The notes beneath the pieces are model-generated. The model was not told the origin of the DNA and did not search any database. It worked only from the letters and a program-made list of their open reading frames with translations. Below are positions 27,060 to 35,466 of a stretch of DNA of 64,000 nt, one piece after another; the stretch's first letter is position 1; each line of letters starts with the position of its first letter. Source of the DNA: Marinactinospora thermotolerans DSM 45154 (GTDB lineage Bacteria; Actinomycetota; Actinomycetes; Streptosporangiales; Streptosporangiaceae); assembly GCF_900167435.1 (NCBI RefSeq), contig NZ_FUWS01000002.1, forward strand, positions 297,924 to 361,923, read 5' to 3'. A program made the translations under genes and the position numbers.

Positions 27060-28439
27060 GTGGGAGACTTCGACGCATGGAGCATCCTCGTTGATGTCGG
27101 CTGCATCAGCGGGCTGCTGCTGGTCGGCAAGATCATCCGCGCCAAGGTCGGCATAGCGCAGCGGCTCATGCTGCCCGCCAGCATCATCGCCGGTGTCCTC
27201 GGCCTCGCCCTCGGCCCCTACGGCCTGAACCTCATCCCCTTCTCCGACCAGCTCAACACCTACACCACGATCCTCGTGGCGGTGGTGTTCGGCGCGATCC
27301 CGCTGGCCGGCGGCCTCGACGCCAAGGGCGTCGCCAAGGGGGCCCGGGCCATGTGGTCCTATTCCGTGGCCGGATACGTGCTCCAGTGGGGCGTGTGCCT
27401 CCTGTTCGCGCTGGGCGTGCTCAACCTGTTCTGGGACCTGCCCGACGCCTTCGGCATGCTCGTGCCGGCCGGCTGGGTCGGCGGCTTCGGCACGGTGGCC
27501 GCGATGAGCCCGACCATCGCCGACGCCGGCATGGAGGAGTTCCAGACGCTCGGCTTCACCTCGGCCACCTTCGGCATGGTCGCCTCCATCGTCGTCGGCC
27601 TGGCCCTGGTCAAGTGGGGCGTGCGCAAGGGCGTCGTCCAGGAGATCTCCTCCTTCGACCAGCTGCCCGAGTCGCTGCGTACCGGCCTGCTGCGCGACGA
27701 CGCCGAACGCGCCCCCATCGGCCGGGCCACGACCTCGCCGAACTCGCTGGAGCCGCTCGCGCTGCCGATGACCGTGATCGGCCTGGTCGTGCTCGGCGGG
27801 TACATGCTCTCCGAGGGCATCAAGGCGCTGTTCCCGTCGATCTCGGTCCCGGTCTTCGCCATGGCGATGCTCGTCGGCCTGGTGGCCGGCGTGATCATCA
27901 AGCGCACCCCGGCCCGCAGTTACGTGGACGGCACCACGGTCAACAGCCTCTCCGGCACCGCCACCGACTACCTCGTCGCGTTCGGTATCGCCGCGATCGT
28001 GCCGTCGGTGGTCGTGGACAACATCGTCCCGCTGCTCCTGCTGACGCTCGTCGGCCTGGCCTACTGCCTGTTCATGTTCTTCGTCGTCACGCCGCGGGTC
28101 TTCGGCGAGCGCTGGTTCGAGCGCGGCATCTTCACCTGGGGATGGGCGGCCGGCTCCACCCCGAGCGGCATCGCGCTGCTGCGCATCGTCGACCCCAAGC
28201 AGAAGAGCAAGGTCATCGAGGAGTACGGCCTGGCCTACATGGCCTACGCGCCGTTTGAGATCGGCACGGTGATCATCGCCCCGCTGGTGGTCGTGGCCGG
28301 CCTCGTCTGGCCGTTCACCGGGATCTCCCTCCTGGTGGGCGCCGGCGTGCTCGTCCTCGCCTTCGCCCTGCGCTGGGCCGGGGCACGGGCCTTCGCGACA
28401 GCCGAGGGCGACGCCGCCCCCGTGACCAAGGGGGCCTGA
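27060..28439 (+). CDS. GltS-like sodium:glutamate/organic-anion symporter
   Basis: 459-residue membrane protein of the ESS/GltS type. Helices cover most of the length: ILVDVGCISGLLLVGKIIRA, LMLPASIIAGVLGLALGP, TILVAVVFGAIPLAGGL and VVDNIVPLLLLTLVGLAYCL. Two glycine-rich re-entrant segments (GWVGGFGTVAAMSPTIAD and WGWAAGSTPSGIALL) match the inverted-repeat core of these carriers. GTG 27060 has AGGAG 5 bases upstream. Transport of glutamate or a related dicarboxylate with sodium is the family expectation; specificity is not proven. Confidence 0.82.
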   Translation: MGDFDAWSILVDVGCISGLLLVGKIIRAKVGIAQRLMLPASIIAGVLGLALGPYGLNLIPFSDQLNTYTTILVAVVFGAIPLAGGLDAKGVAKGARAMWSYSVAGYVLQWGVCLLFALGVLNLFWDLPDAFGMLVPAGWVGGFGTVAAMSPTIADAGMEEFQTLGFTSATFGMVASIVVGLALVKWGVRKGVVQEISSFDQLPESLRTGLLRDDAERAPIGRATTSPNSLEPLALPMTVIGLVVLGGYMLSEGIKALFPSISVPVFAMAMLVGLVAGVIIKRTPARSYVDGTTVNSLSGTATDYLVAFGIAAIVPSVVVDNIVPLLLLTLVGLAYCLFMFFVVTPRVFGERWFERGIFTWGWAAGSTPSGIALLRIVDPKQKSKVIEEYGLAYMAYAPFEIGTVIIAPLVVVAGLVWPFTGISLLVGAGVLVLAFALRWAGARAFATAEGDAAPVTKGA

Positions 28440-28460
28440 CCCCGGTCCCATGGACACCGT

Positions 28461-28493
28461 GTGGGGGCCGTCCCGGTACGGGGCGGCCCCCAC
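28461..28493. terminator. Strong bidirectional hairpin
   Basis: A 15-base-pair stem (28461-28475 with 28479-28493, one G-T wobble) closes on a 3-base GTA loop between the convergent GltS-like and ABC-2 permease genes. It is the clearest terminator in the window. Confidence 0.85.
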
Positions 28494-28509
28494 GTGTACG
28501 GCCCGGCGG

Positions 28510-29283
28510 TCAGGCGTCGCGCAGGCGCAGCAGCGCGTACCCCGCGGCCAGCGCCGCGGCCGCCCACACCAGCAGCACCACGGTCGCCGTCCCCGCGCCA
28601 TAGGGCAGCTCCCGCCCCGAGACCAGGGGTTCGAGCGCGCCCGCGGGCGAGTGCTCGGCGAACCACACGAACGCCTTCTCGCCCAGGACCTGCGCGGCCA
28701 GCGGCACGCCCACGAGCAGCCCGATCGTCGTGGTCACCGTCCCTGCCGTGCTGCGCAGCACCGCGCCCAGACCCAGCACGAACAGTGACAGCAGAGCCAG
28801 GTACAGGCCGGTCCCCACGGTGCCGTGGACGAGGTCCACGAAGTGGACCACCAGGTGGGGACCGTAGAAGAGCGCGGACACCGCCCACCCCGCGAGCCCG
28901 AGCAGCACCCCCGTGACGAGAGCGGTGACGGTCACCGCGCCCGCCTTGGCCGCCAGCACGGCGCCACGCCGCGGCACCGCCGTCAGCGTCGTGCGCATGG
29001 CACCGGTCGCGTACTCGCCGGTGATCGCCAGCGAGGCGAGGGCGACGGCGGCGAACTGGGCCGACAGCACCCCCAGCCCGGTGGAGGCGTTCACGGTCGT
29101 CCGAGCCTGACCGGAGGAGTGCAGCGAGAAGGTCATCAGCGTGATGACGGCCGTGCCGATCGCCAGGGCCGCACCGACGCACAGCCAGGTCGAGCGCACC
29201 CCCCACAGTTTCGTCCACTCCGCGGCGAAAGCCCCGGGGAGGCCGCCGCCGCGGGGCGTGACGGTCGATCGGTTCCCGCTCAT
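28510..29283 (-). CDS. ABC-2 type exporter permease
   Basis: 257-residue membrane subunit with about six helices. The N-terminal AAEWTKLWGVRSTWLCVGAA is typical of ABC-2 permeases of the LinG/ABC-2 membrane group. It continues with ITGEYATGAMRTTLTAVPRR, the conserved cytoplasmic loop of this family. ATG 29283 overlaps the stop of the upstream ATPase by four bases, so the two are made together. Export of an antibiotic or lipid is the usual function; the cargo is unknown. Confidence 0.9.
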   Translation of the reverse strand: MSGNRSTVTPRGGGLPGAFAAEWTKLWGVRSTWLCVGAALAIGTAVITLMTFSLHSSGQARTTVNASTGLGVLSAQFAAVALASLAITGEYATGAMRTTLTAVPRRGAVLAAKAGAVTVTALVTGVLLGLAGWAVSALFYGPHLVVHFVDLVHGTVGTGLYLALLSLFVLGLGAVLRSTAGTVTTTIGLLVGVPLAAQVLGEKAFVWFAEHSPAGALEPLVSGRELPYGAGTATVVLLVWAAAALAAGYALLRLRDA

Positions 29284-30224
29284 GACCGCCCCCACGCTTC
29301 CGCCGCCGGGACGGTGTCCGGCGTGGGCGCAGCGTAGGCGACGCTGCTGGCGGTCAACTCCAGGTAGGCGTGCTCCAGCGAGGCCGTGCGCGGGCTGAGC
29401 TCGTGCAGGGGCACCCCGGCCTCGTGGGCGAGGAGGCCGATCCGTTCGATCGGCGCGCCGGTGACGCGGAGCTCCTCCGGGGCCGTCCACCTCACCTGCA
29501 TCCCCGCACCCGTCAGCGCCGTGACGAGTTCGGCGGCGCGCGGAGTGCGGACCCGGACGGAGTTGCCCGTGCTGCGCGCGATGATCTCCCCCAACGGGGC
29601 GTCGGCGATCAGCCGGCCACGGCCGAGCACGATCAGGTGGTCGGCGGTCTCCTGCATCTCGCTCATGAGGTGACTGGAGACGAGGACCGCGCGTCCCTCG
29701 CCGGCCAGCGAACGCATGAGCCGGCGGATCCAGCGCACCCCGTCGGGGTCCAGGCCGTTGACCGGTTCGTCGAGGACGAGGACACGCGGATCACCCAGCA
29801 GCGCCCCCGCGATGCCCAGGCGCTGTGACATCCCCAGCGAGAACGTCCCCACCCGTCGGCGCGCCACCCGGGCCAGGCCCACGGTCTCCAGAACCTCCTC
29901 GACCCGTCGCGCCGCGATCCCGTTGCCACGCGCCAGCGCCAGCAGGTGGGCGCGGGCGGTGAGACCCGGGTGGACCGCACGGGCATCCAGCAGGGCTCCG
30001 ACCTCCCGCAGCGGGTGGCGCAGCGCGGCGTAGGGACGGCCGTCGATCAGGGCGCGTCCCGCGGAGGGGGCGTCCAGGCCGAGCAGCATCCGCATCGTCG
30101 TCGATTTGCCCGCCCCATTGGGACCGAGCACCCCGGTCACCCGCCCCGATGCGATCTCGCAGGTCAGCCCGTCCACGGCGATCCTGTCGCCGTAGCGCTT
30201 GGTCAGTCCGTGGAAGGTGATCAT
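29280..30224 (-). CDS. ABC-2 type exporter ATPase
   Basis: 314 residues. Walker A is GPNGAGKST at about residues 38-46, the signature is FSLGMSQRLGIAGALLGDP, Walker B is VLVLDEPVNGLDP, and the H-loop is VLVSSHLMSEM. The C-terminal accessory domain of about 90 residues is typical of BcrA-like exporters. The start is ATG 30224. Two-gene operon with the permease. It diverges from the HD hydrolase. Confidence 0.94.
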   Translation of the reverse strand: MITFHGLTKRYGDRIAVDGLTCEIASGRVTGVLGPNGAGKSTTMRMLLGLDAPSAGRALIDGRPYAALRHPLREVGALLDARAVHPGLTARAHLLALARGNGIAARRVEEVLETVGLARVARRRVGTFSLGMSQRLGIAGALLGDPRVLVLDEPVNGLDPDGVRWIRRLMRSLAGEGRAVLVSSHLMSEMQETADHLIVLGRGRLIADAPLGEIIARSTGNSVRVRTPRAAELVTALTGAGMQVRWTAPEELRVTGAPIERIGLLAHEAGVPLHELSPRTASLEHAYLELTASSVAYAAPTPDTVPAAEAWGRS

Positions 30225-30445
30225 GCACGGTCTCCCCTCTGCGCGTCGTCTCCCATGGCCCACCGACCCTAGGCGCGGGAAGGGCGGTGGCACAGTGGGC
30301 GATCGGCGGCGCGTCCCCCCATCTTTCGGCGGGTCCCGGCGCGGGAGGGCACCGTCCTTCGTCACCCGGGACCGGCGCTAAGGGCGGTCCGTGGGGTAAC
30401 GTCCGGCGGGACCCACGAGCCGGACGCAGACACGAGGAGGGCGCG

Positions 30446-31105
30446 ATGCCCCCACACCGATCCGACCTGTGCGCAGCCTGGCGGGAACTGGCCGGGCCGG
30501 GGGAACGGGCCGCGGCCGTCGGCGCCGAACTGGTCGCCCGATGGGACGAGCCGCACCGTCGCCACCACACGCTCCACCACCTGCGCGCGGTACTGGAAGC
30601 GGTCGGCGAGCTCGCGGAGGACGCCGCCGACATCACGGCCGTCCGCTACGCCGCGTGGTTCCACGACGCCGTCTACCAGGGCGAGCCCGGCGCCGACGAG
30701 GAGCGCAGCGCCCGGCTCGCCGAGGAACTGCTGCCGGCCTGCGGGGTGGACGCCCGGCGCGTCGCCGAGGTCGCCCGCCTGGTCCGGGTCACCGCCGCCC
30801 ACCGCCCCCGGCCCGGCGACGCCGACGCCGAGGTGCTGTGCGACGCGGACCTGTCGGTCCTGGGCGGGACCCCCGAGGAGTACGCGGCCTATGCCCGAGC
30901 GGTCCGGGAGGAGTACCGCCACGTCGCCGACGCGGACTTCCGGGCCGCCCGCGCCGCGCTGCTGGAGGGCCTGCTGGCCGCCCCGGCGCTGTTCCACACC
31001 GAGCGGGCGCGTGCCCTCTGGGAGGCGCGGGCCCGCGCCAACGTCGCCGCGGAGGTGCGCGAGCTGACCGGAACGGCCCCCGGGCCGGGCGACGCCACGG
31101 CGTGA
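30446..31105 (+). CDS. HD-domain metal-dependent phosphohydrolase-like protein
   Basis: 219 residues. The predicted metal site includes HRRHHTLHHLRAVLEAV, FHDAVYQGEPGADEERSARL with the HD dyad, and CDADLSVLGGTPEEYAAYAR. This matches the COG4339 group of predicted HD phosphohydrolases. GAGGAGG precedes ATG 30446. No signal peptide. The substrate, perhaps a nucleotide, is unknown. It is convergent with the DUF4031 gene, only 10 bases apart. Confidence 0.85.
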   Translation: MPPHRSDLCAAWRELAGPGERAAAVGAELVARWDEPHRRHHTLHHLRAVLEAVGELAEDAADITAVRYAAWFHDAVYQGEPGADEERSARLAEELLPACGVDARRVAEVARLVRVTAAHRPRPGDADAEVLCDADLSVLGGTPEEYAAYARAVREEYRHVADADFRAARAALLEGLLAAPALFHTERARALWEARARANVAAEVRELTGTAPGPGDATA

Positions 31106-31115
31106 GCCGGTCGGA

Positions 31116-31391
31116 TCAGCTCACCCGCCGCCCGCGTTTACGTCGGCGCAGCCCGGCCGCGCGCAGGCGGGCCACCAGCACGCGGCCCGGGACCTCCACG
31201 GCCCCCAGCGCCACCGCGCGGTCGTACAGCGTCTGCGGCACGTCGTAGTGGTCGCGTTCGAAGGCCCGCTCGGACAGGCCGAGCTCACGGGCGAACATGT
31301 GCAGTTCGGCGTAGGAGACGTCACTGACCAGATGCGACCACAGCAGGTCGCGCGGGCCGGGCCACAGCGGGGGATCGATGAGGATGGTCAC
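31116..31391 (-). CDS. DUF4031 family small protein
   Basis: 91 residues, starting at GTG 31391 with TILIDPPLWPGPRDLLWSHL, and carrying LVSDVSYAELHMFARELGL and DHYDVPQTLYDRAVALGA. These conserved His, Asp and Tyr positions define the DUF4031 family, widespread in actinobacteria. The C-terminal tail is highly basic (RLRAAGLRRRKRGRRVS). Function is not known. Confidence 0.85.
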   Translation of the reverse strand: MTILIDPPLWPGPRDLLWSHLVSDVSYAELHMFARELGLSERAFERDHYDVPQTLYDRAVALGAVEVPGRVLVARLRAAGLRRRKRGRRVS

Positions 31392-31454
31392 GGGAGCGAG
31401 GGTAGGCCACCGCGGAGGGGCCGGCGCCCCGCCGGAGCGCCACGCCCCCGCCTC

Positions 31455-32141
31455 TCAGCGCACCCAGTGGTAGCGGTGCTCGGGACGGCCGGTGGAGCCG
31501 TAGCGCATCTTCAATTCGGCGCGTCCCTCCGCGCACAGGTGTTCCAGGTAGCGTCGCGCGGTCACCCGCGCGACGCCGCTGCGTACGGCGACCTCCGCGG
31601 CCGACAGGTCCGTCCCCGCGGCGCGCAGCGTCTCGGCCACGAGGTCGGCCGTCGCCTGGGTCAGTCCCTTCGGCAGCGACCTGGCCGGGGCCGGGCGCAG
31701 GAGGCCGAACAGCCGGTCGACGTCGCCCTGGGTGGCCTCGCCGATACGGTCCAGGCTGCGGTGCGCGGCGGCGTAGCGTTCCAGCTGGTCGCGCAGTGCC
31801 GCCAACGGGAACGGCTTGAGCAGGTAGTGCACCGCGCCGCCGTGCAGGGCCGCGCGCACCTGGTCGACGTCGCGCACGGCGGTGATCACCAGCACGTCCA
31901 CCGGGGGGATGGTCCCGGCGCGCGCGGGGGCGCGCAGGCTGCGCAGCACCGAGATCCCCGACTCGTCGGGCAGGTACAGGTCGAGCAGGACCAGGTCGGG
32001 GCGTTGCGCCTCGACCGCGGCGAGCGCCGCCGCGGCCGTGTGCGCGACGGCGGCCACGGTGAAGCCGGGGAGCGAGTCCACCAGGTCGCGGTGGGTCCGG
32101 GCCACCCGCACGTCGTCGTCGACGATCACGACCCGGATCAC
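31455..32141 (-). CDS. Response regulator of CitB/DcuR type
   Basis: 228 residues. The receiver domain has DDD at residues 8-10, phospho-acceptor Asp54 in VLLDLYLPDE and Lys in YLLKPFPLAAL. The C-terminal HTH, LSAAEVAVRSGVARVTARRY, is the CitB type rather than LuxR or OmpR. GTG 32141 overlaps the kinase stop by four bases. With its partner kinase it likely controls uptake of di- or tricarboxylates; the GltS-like gene at 27060 is the nearest candidate target. Confidence 0.94.
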   Translation of the reverse strand: MIRVVIVDDDVRVARTHRDLVDSLPGFTVAAVAHTAAAALAAVEAQRPDLVLLDLYLPDESGISVLRSLRAPARAGTIPPVDVLVITAVRDVDQVRAALHGGAVHYLLKPFPLAALRDQLERYAAAHRSLDRIGEATQGDVDRLFGLLRPAPARSLPKGLTQATADLVAETLRAAGTDLSAAEVAVRSGVARVTARRYLEHLCAEGRAELKMRYGSTGRPEHRYHWVR

Positions 32142-33805
32142 GACCGCACCGCCCGCGGTGTCTCCTCCACGACCGGCAGGTAGGCGGTGAACACCGAGCA
32201 GCCGCCCTCTTCGGCGTCCGCGGCGCGCTCCAGGGTGACCTCGCCGCCGCGCTCCTCACAGGTCCGGCGGACCAGGGCCAGCCCCAGTCCGCGCGGTCCG
32301 CCGTCGCGCGCCACCTTCGTGGTGAAACCGAGCGAGAACACCTCGTCGGTCAGCGCCGGGTCGACGCCGGGCCCGGAGTCGGTCACCCGGACCTCCACCA
32401 GGTCACGCGCCGGCCCCCGCGAGACGCGATGGCGCATCAGCATCAGTTCCACCCACTCCTCTCCTTCGTCACCGGTCCCGCCGGCCACCGAGTCCAGCGC
32501 GTTGTCCAGCAGGTTGCCCACCACCAGCAGCAGGTCCGAGCGCAGGGCCCCGGGCAGGGCGCCGGGCAGTTCGGTGGTGGGGGCCAGCCGCAGCTCCGCG
32601 CCGCGTTCGGCGGCCTGCGCCGACTTCGCGAGCACGAGCGCCGCGAGCGCGGGGTCGCCGATCCTCCCGGCGATGTCGGCGCTGGTACGCACGTGCGCGG
32701 CGCTCAGCTCCTCCAGGAAGGCGCGGGCCTCGTCGTAGGCGCCCAGCTCCAGCATCCCGGCCACGGTGTGGATGCGGTTGGCGAACTCGTGGCCCTGCGC
32801 GCGCAGCCCCTGGGTGAGGGTGCGGGCGCCGTCGAGCTCGCCGGCGAGCAACTCCAGCTCGGTGCGGTCGCGCAGGGTCACCACGGCGCCGCTGTCCTCC
32901 CCGCGGACGCGGACCGGCATGCGGTTGCACACCAGCACCCGCCGCCCGGCCAGCACGACCCGGTCGGTACCGGGGTCGGCCCCCGACAAGACGTCGTGCA
33001 GACGCGCGTCGAGCGGCAGCTCCTCCAGCCGGCGCCCCTCGCAGTCGTCGGCCAGCCCCAGCATCAGACGGGCCGGCTCGTTGACGAGGGTGACCCGGCC
33101 CGCGGCGTCCAGGGCGAGCACCCCTTCGCGGATGCCGTACAGCAGCGCCTCGCGGCCTTCCAGCAGGGCGGTGATCTCGCCGGGTTCCAGGCCGTGGGTC
33201 TTGGCGCGGACCCGGCGGGACAGCAGGTAGGCGCCTGCCGCGCCGAACGCGAGCACCGCCGCGATGGTGGCGACGATGGCGGGCAGCGCGCCCGCGGCGA
33301 CGCTCTCGACGTCGGATTCGAGCACGCCGACCGACACGTAGCCGACGACGTCGCCCTCCTCGCCGAAGAGCGGAACCTTCGCCCGCACGGTGCGGCCCTG
33401 GGTCCCGGTCTGCACGCCGGTCCACTCCCGCCCCCGTGCGGCGGGACCGGGAGGGGTGGAGACCCGTTGCCCGATCAGCGAGTCGTCGACGTGGGAGTAG
33501 CGGATGCCGGTGGGGTCGGCCACCACGATGTACTGCGCCCCGGTGGCGGCGGTGATGCGGTCGGTCAACGGGTCGATGACCGCCGCGGGGTCCTCCAGCT
33601 CCAGCGCGTCGTGGATCTGCGGCAACGCGGCCACGGAACGGGCGATGACGAGGACCCTCTCGGTGTAGTGGCGGTCGATCTCGCGTTCGTGTTGGACGAT
33701 CCACAGCATCCCGGTCGTCCCCAGCGCCACGGTCAGCAGCAGGACGTGCGCGATGAACAGGTGTCCGGTGAGGGACAGCGGGGTGCGCCAGTGCGGGGCG
33801 TGCAT
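32138..33805 (-). CDS. Sensor histidine kinase of CitA/DcuS type
   Basis: 555 residues. Membrane helix 1 (about residues 13-35) is followed by an extracytoplasmic PAS-like sensor with DPTGIRYSHVDDSLIGQRV and KVPLFGEEGDVVGYVSVGVL, the usual carboxylate-binding fold. Membrane helix 2 (about 172-194), a cytoplasmic PAS and the dimerisation segment LRAQGHEFANRIHTVAGMLE with the phospho-acceptor His come next. The ATPase domain has VVGNLLDNALDSVAGG and FTTKVARDGGPRGLGLALVR. The start is ATG 33805. It forms an operon with the response regulator. Confidence 0.95.
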   Translation of the reverse strand: MHAPHWRTPLSLTGHLFIAHVLLLTVALGTTGMLWIVQHEREIDRHYTERVLVIARSVAALPQIHDALELEDPAAVIDPLTDRITAATGAQYIVVADPTGIRYSHVDDSLIGQRVSTPPGPAARGREWTGVQTGTQGRTVRAKVPLFGEEGDVVGYVSVGVLESDVESVAAGALPAIVATIAAVLAFGAAGAYLLSRRVRAKTHGLEPGEITALLEGREALLYGIREGVLALDAAGRVTLVNEPARLMLGLADDCEGRRLEELPLDARLHDVLSGADPGTDRVVLAGRRVLVCNRMPVRVRGEDSGAVVTLRDRTELELLAGELDGARTLTQGLRAQGHEFANRIHTVAGMLELGAYDEARAFLEELSAAHVRTSADIAGRIGDPALAALVLAKSAQAAERGAELRLAPTTELPGALPGALRSDLLLVVGNLLDNALDSVAGGTGDEGEEWVELMLMRHRVSRGPARDLVEVRVTDSGPGVDPALTDEVFSLGFTTKVARDGGPRGLGLALVRRTCEERGGEVTLERAADAEEGGCSVFTAYLPVVEETPRAVRS

Positions 33806-33891
33806 CGGTGGGCTCCAGGAACGAGCGGATCATCGGGGAGGTGGCCCCCGGAGGACCCATCGTGCCAGGTCGGCCCGGGCGGCCTGCGCGC

Positions 33892-34332
33892 CTACCCCCC
33901 TCGGGAGACGCCGCGCCACCACAACGGGCTGGACAGCACCATGCTGCTGGCCGGACGTCCATGCTGGGTGAGCCGGTCGATGACCTCCTCGAAGTGGGCC
34001 ATCGAGCGGACCGCGATCAGCAGCGCGCAACAGGCGTCCCCGGTGATGCGGTGAATCCGCAGGATCTCCGGACGGCTCGCCGCGGCGGCGTCGCGCAGGA
34101 GGCACAGGGGGCCGTAGCACTCCATCCGCACCAGGGCCATCACGGGCAGCCCGACCGCCGCCGGGTTCACGTGGGCGTGGTAGCCGGTGATCACGCCCCG
34201 TTCCTCCAGGCGGCGCACCCGTTCGGCGACGGCGGGGGCCGACAGGCTCACCCGCCGCGACAGCTCGTTGTAGGAGAGCCGGCCGTCGGCCTGGAGCTCG
34301 TCGAGGATCCGCCAGTCCACGTCATCCAGCAT
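33892..34332 (-). CDS. Lrp/AsnC-family regulator next to tryptophan catabolism genes
   Basis: 146 residues. N-terminal HTH: MLDDVDWRILDELQADGRLS, then YNELSRRVSLSAPAVAERVR. The RAM effector domain follows, with GVITGYHAHVNPAAVGLPVM and HRITGDACCALLIAVRSMAH. ATG 34332. It diverges from tryptophan 2,3-dioxygenase, with an inverted repeat between them, so it probably responds to tryptophan, kynurenine or anthranilate and regulates kynA-kynU. That link is inferred from layout. Confidence 0.92.
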   Translation of the reverse strand: MLDDVDWRILDELQADGRLSYNELSRRVSLSAPAVAERVRRLEERGVITGYHAHVNPAAVGLPVMALVRMECYGPLCLLRDAAAASRPEILRIHRITGDACCALLIAVRSMAHFEEVIDRLTQHGRPASSMVLSSPLWWRGVSRGG

Positions 34333-34374
34333 GGTTGGCGATCATAAACCACATCGCCGCGAACGGATTGCGAA

Positions 34375-34397
34375 CGCGAAGCGGAACCGCCTTCGCG
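34375..34397. promoter_or_regulatory. Inverted repeat CGCGAAG-N9-CTTCGCG
   Basis: Perfect 7-base arms between the AsnC regulator and kynA, about 120 bases before the dioxygenase start. Candidate AsnC-type operator or promoter-proximal hairpin. Confidence 0.45.
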
Positions 34398-34518
34398 CCG
34401 TGAGGTGCTTCTTCTCTTTCGGGACGCTTCACAGCATCCTTTCTCGAACCGGACGAGGGCGCCGTCGACATGAGGCGCCATGGTTTCCCGCCCTGACACG
34501 AGGAGGATGGCGAGCACG

Positions 34519-35418
34519 ATGGCCACCACGTCGGCCCAGCCCCGGGAACGCACTCCCGTCGCGGAGGAGGAGCGGATCGAGCGCGCCGCGCGCGGCGAGG
34601 GGCCGCCCACCCTCTCCTTCGAGGGGAGCACCCCCTACGCCCGTTACGCGGGGATCGAGGCCCTGCTGGACCTGCAGCATCCCCGGACCGGAGAACCCGC
34701 CGAGACGCGCTTCATCATCGCAACGCAGGTCATGGAGCTGCTGTTCCTGCTTATCGGCGAGGAGTGGGAGCGGGCCCGCGACGAGCTGGAGGCCGACCGG
34801 GTGGCGGCCGCGATGGCCGCACTGCGCCGCGGCCATCACGCCCAGGACGTCCTGGTCTCCTCCTGGGACCTGCTCGCCACCTTGACCCCGGTGGAGTTCG
34901 GCCGCTTCCGCGACGTCCTCGGCGAGGCGTCGGGCGTGCAGTCCCCTGGCTACCGCCACCTGGAGTTCCTCATCGGCAACAAGTCGGCGGTCATGGCCCG
35001 CCCCCACCGCGCGGCGCCCCGGGCGCGCGCCGTGCTGGAACGGGCCCTGCGCGAGCCCGGTCTCTACGATGCCGCGCTGCGCCTGCTGCACCGGCGCGGC
35101 CTGCCGGTCCCGCTCGATCGGGTGGAGCGCGACTGGACCCGCCCCTACGAGCCCGACCCCGAGGTGGAACGCGCCTGGAGCGTGGTCTACGCGGACGAGA
35201 CGCCCGGAGCGGAGCTGCCCGCGCTGGCCGAGGCCCTGCTCGACACCGCCGAGCGCGTCACACGCTGGCGGCACCGCCACCTCATGGCGGTCAAGCGCGC
35301 CCTGGGGGCCAGGCCGGGCACCGGTGGATCCAGCGGGCTGGACTGGCTCTCCCGCAACGCCGCGCGCGACGTCTTCCCCGAGCTATGGTCGCTGCGAACG
35401 GGCTTCCAGCTCCCCTGA
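34519..35418 (+). CDS. kynA: Tryptophan 2,3-dioxygenase
   Basis: Haem enzyme that opens the indole ring of L-tryptophan to N-formylkynurenine. 299 residues, close to the bacterial norm. Characteristic segments are STPYARYAGIEALLDLQHP, TRFIIATQVMELLFLLIGEE, LGEASGVQSPGYRHLEFLIG and RHLMAVKRALGARPGTGGSS; the last carries the proximal haem His (about residue 252) and the substrate-binding GTGGSSG. Starts at 34480 and 34507 are also in frame; 34519 is chosen because AGGAGG abuts the 34507 ATG. First of two genes with kynU. Confidence 0.96.
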   Translation: MATTSAQPRERTPVAEEERIERAARGEGPPTLSFEGSTPYARYAGIEALLDLQHPRTGEPAETRFIIATQVMELLFLLIGEEWERARDELEADRVAAAMAALRRGHHAQDVLVSSWDLLATLTPVEFGRFRDVLGEASGVQSPGYRHLEFLIGNKSAVMARPHRAAPRARAVLERALREPGLYDAALRLLHRRGLPVPLDRVERDWTRPYEPDPEVERAWSVVYADETPGAELPALAEALLDTAERVTRWRHRHLMAVKRALGARPGTGGSSGLDWLSRNAARDVFPELWSLRTGFQLP

Positions 35419-35466
35419 GCCCGCCGCCGTCCCCTGTCGTCCCCACCGAGACGAGGTAGCCGCCCG